From Montifringilla adamsi (lineage: Eukaryota > Chordata > Aves > Passeriformes > Passeridae), in NCBI GenBank assembly GCA_017590115.1, contig JAGGNK010010225.1:806001-870000 (forward strand): a stretch of DNA of 64,000 bases. The letters run 5' to 3'. The notes below the pieces were generated by a model that saw only the letters and a program-made list of their open reading frames with translations, ran no database searches and was not told the origin of the DNA. A program made the translations under genes and the position numbers. Below, piece after piece: positions 62,520 to 64,000 of the stretch (position 1 is the stretch's first letter; every line of letters starts with the position of its first letter).

Positions 62520-63177
62520 CGGCCGGGAGAGAGCCAACCGAACTCCCAAGAAGCCGGGAGAGATCCCAAGGCCCTTTCCCCCACTGTCCCGCCGAGCCGC
62601 GGCCCAGGCGCCGAGGTCGGGCATCCGGGCGTTTGCTGGAGCCGCAGAGGCGGAGAACCGAGCGGCGGCGCGGCAGGAGGGCACGGGAGGGCACCGCCGC
62701 TCCGCCACCCCGGCCCTGCCCGCCGAGCCGAGCCGTCCCCGCTGCTGCCGCTCCTCTCCTTCACCTGCCGGGGCTCGGACGGAGCGCGGACACGGGGGCA
62801 CCGGGGGCACGGCCGCTCGCCTTCCGCCGGCGGCGATCTGGCTCTCCTCTGCCGCCCGGGCGGGCGGGCAGCCCGCGGGACGCGCCCGCGGGCGAGGGGA
62901 CAGCGAGCTGCCCTCGTGTGCGTGTGCGTGCTGTGTCCCGCCGGCGGCGTGGCCGCGGGAACTCTCCCTGCTGCCGAGGCGAGCGCGACCGGGGGCCACG
63001 CGGGCCTCACCTGGCGCTGTCCCGCACCTTGCGGGAGGAGCGGCGCGGGAGGCGGGGCGAGCCGGCGCCCGCGCCTCGGATCGCCCCCGCCGGGGCCGGA
63101 CTGCCACCACCCCCGGGCGCCGCGGGGAAGGCGGCGGCGGCGAAGGGCACCGGGCAGCGCCAGGCGGCGGCGGGACC
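62520..63177 (+). promoter_or_regulatory. ZNRF2: ZNRF2 promoter and 5' UTR region
   Basis: A GC-rich region directly upstream of the ZNRF2 start codon. A GC-box cluster (CCGCCC then GGGCGGGCGGG) lies at 62853-62868 and another near-consensus GC box (AGGCGGGGC) at 63050-63058. No convincing TATA box is close to the start codon. The transcription start cannot be placed from sequence alone. The frame of the start codon remains open upstream to 62329, but this is a composition effect; the start is fixed by homology and its myristoylation signal. Confidence 0.6.
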
Positions 63178-63593
63178 ATGGGCGCGAAGCAGAGCAGCCC
63201 CACTGCCGCCAATGGCCGCACCCGGGCTTACTCGGGCGGGGATCTGCCTTCCTCGAGCAGCAGCAGCAGCGGCGGCGCTAACGGGACCGGCGGGCGCTCG
63301 GCGGGCGGCGGCGGCCGCGGCGGCCGGAGGAGCGGCGGCGGCGGGGAGTGCCGCGGGGTCGGCACCCCGGAGCAGGTCCTTAGGGGGAGCCACGGCCTCC
63401 GGGGCCCGGGCGGCGCAGTCCGCCTTCAACATCCCCCACAGCAGCGGCCCCTACGGCTCGCAGGACTCGGTCAGCAGCACCCCGGAGGAGGGCGGCCGGG
63501 AGCGGCCCGCGGGGGGCGGCGGCGGCTCCTCCGGCGGGCCCCGGCTAGTGATCGGCTCGCTGCCCGCGCACCTCTCGCCGCACCTGTTCGGAG
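63178..63593 (+). CDS. ZNRF2: E3 ubiquitin ligase ZNRF2, first coding exon (apparent frame break)
   Basis: ZNRF2 is a RING-type E3 ubiquitin ligase anchored to endosomal, lysosomal and plasma membranes by N-myristoylation; it is linked to Na/K-ATPase and mTORC1 control. The exon starts MGAKQSSPTAANGRTRAYSG, nearly identical to known ZNRF2, with Gly2 and Ser6 forming the myristoylation signal. ATG at 63178 is in a strong context (A at -3, G at +4). A seven-serine run (residues 25-31) follows. Homology then leaves this frame: the rest of the family sequence (RSRSLGGA, SGPYGSQDSVSSTPEEGG, RLVIGSLPAHLSPHLFGG) is found in the +1 frame. The switch lies at about 63286-63345 in a glycine/alanine-coding GC repeat. 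Exon end at 63593 (phase 1) precedes GTAAGG. The zinc-finger and RING exons are beyond the window. The break is probably a sequencing or assembly error, but a true mutation is possible. Confidence 0.93.
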
Positions 63594-64000
63594 GTAAGGG
63601 CACTGGCGGGGCGGGAGGCATTGTCTGCCTGTCCCGGTGCTGCGGGGCCGGGGTTGCGGGCGGTGGGATGGGGTGTGGAGGGTCTTTTCCCGGCTCCGAG
63701 GTGGGACGGGTAATGAATCATCACTCCGGGGAGAGCTGCGGCTCCTCCAGGCTGGCGTCCGGGTTTGGAGAGGGGCTCTCGGGCCGGCGTCTCCTATTGT
63801 CTGTGAGGAGAGCTGTGAACGGGGAGGTCAAAAATGAAACGAGCCCGGCGGCGGGGAGGAAGCAGAGCCTCTCCGGCCGGCGACTTTAGACTCTAATAGC
63901 TGTAATCAGTGCCTGTGTAAATACTCTTGCCTACTACTTACATAATTAGAATTTAATTGGATCATGTGTCTCCGCCGTTTATTCTAAAATCGGACCAAAC
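63594..64000 (+). other. ZNRF2: ZNRF2 intron 1 (start)
   Basis: Begins with the splice donor GTAAGG at 63594, directly after phase-1 exon end GGAG, exactly where the ZNRF2 exon 1/2 junction (FGG before the zinc-finger exon) is expected. A strong Sp1-type GC box (GGGGCGGGAG) lies at 63608-63617. The CpG island ends near 63880, and 63885-64000 is AT-rich. Confidence 0.88.

Larger units (their letters stand above)
62510..63880. other. CpG island over ZNRF2 promoter and exon 1
   Basis: GC content and CpG density rise abruptly at about 62,480-62,520 and fall back at about 63,880, where AT-rich sequence resumes. CpG is frequent throughout, unlike the CpG-poor 54 kb before it. The island covers the region upstream of the ZNRF2 start codon, the coding exon and the first 290 bp or so of intron 1, which is the usual arrangement for a broadly expressed vertebrate gene. 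The open frames on both strands here come from the lack of AT-rich stop codons. Confidence 0.93.

Noticed and set aside
62329..63177. Possible N-terminal extension of ZNRF2 in the open upstream frame
   Set aside because: Family members start at MGAKQS with glycine 2 needed for myristoylation, and the start codon has a strong context. The upstream frame is open only through GC bias.
62304..63221. Minus-strand 305-codon open frame over the CpG island
   Set aside because: An antisense shadow of the GC-rich ZNRF2 promoter and exon. Long frames arise there because stop codons are AT-rich.

Overview
This is vertebrate genomic DNA, almost certainly from a bird. The mobile DNA consists of CR1-type LINE fragments with the avian-style 3' end (short ATTCTRTG-type repeats), repeats are otherwise sparse, and the two recognisable genes are the vertebrate neighbours MTURN and ZNRF2. 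Both lie on the + strand in the order known from other amniotes. CR1 also occurs in crocodilians and turtles, so the bird call rests on low repeat content and compact spacing. I cannot name the species.

Layout. 1-3993 is the end of the last MTURN intron. 3994-4104 is the last MTURN coding exon (36 codons, ending MGVSQQ-stop). From 4105 to about 7.2-8.3 kb is the probable MTURN 3' UTR and polyadenylation region. It carries an antisense CR1 LINE of about 1.3 kb (4936-6330) with a decayed reverse transcriptase. From about 8.3 to 62.5 kb is roughly 54 kb in which I find no convincing exon, RNA gene or CRISPR. It holds two short antisense CR1 3' ends (15.6 and 17.5 kb), two ancient CR1/L3-like relics (23.3 and 26.5 kb), a 728-bp sense CR1 flanked by a 15-bp direct repeat (47.95-48.68 kb), a further CR1 3' end (49.6 kb), an (AAGAG)n microsatellite, several long pure A/T runs and a few segments that look like candidate regulatory elements. 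From about 62.5 to 63.88 kb is a strong CpG island holding the ZNRF2 promoter, 5' UTR and first coding exon (63178-63593, with the splice donor at 63594), followed by the start of intron 1.

The MTURN (maturin, a neural differentiation factor) and ZNRF2 (N-myristoylated, membrane-associated RING E3 ligase) genes are separate tandem transcription units with no sign of a shared promoter. The main oddities are an apparent +1 frame break inside ZNRF2 exon 1, in a very GC-rich glycine/alanine stretch (most simply an assembly error), and the CR1 copy with an unusually long flanking repeat. I found no new molecular system. The rest reads as an ordinary bird intergenic region with possible cis-regulatory elements.
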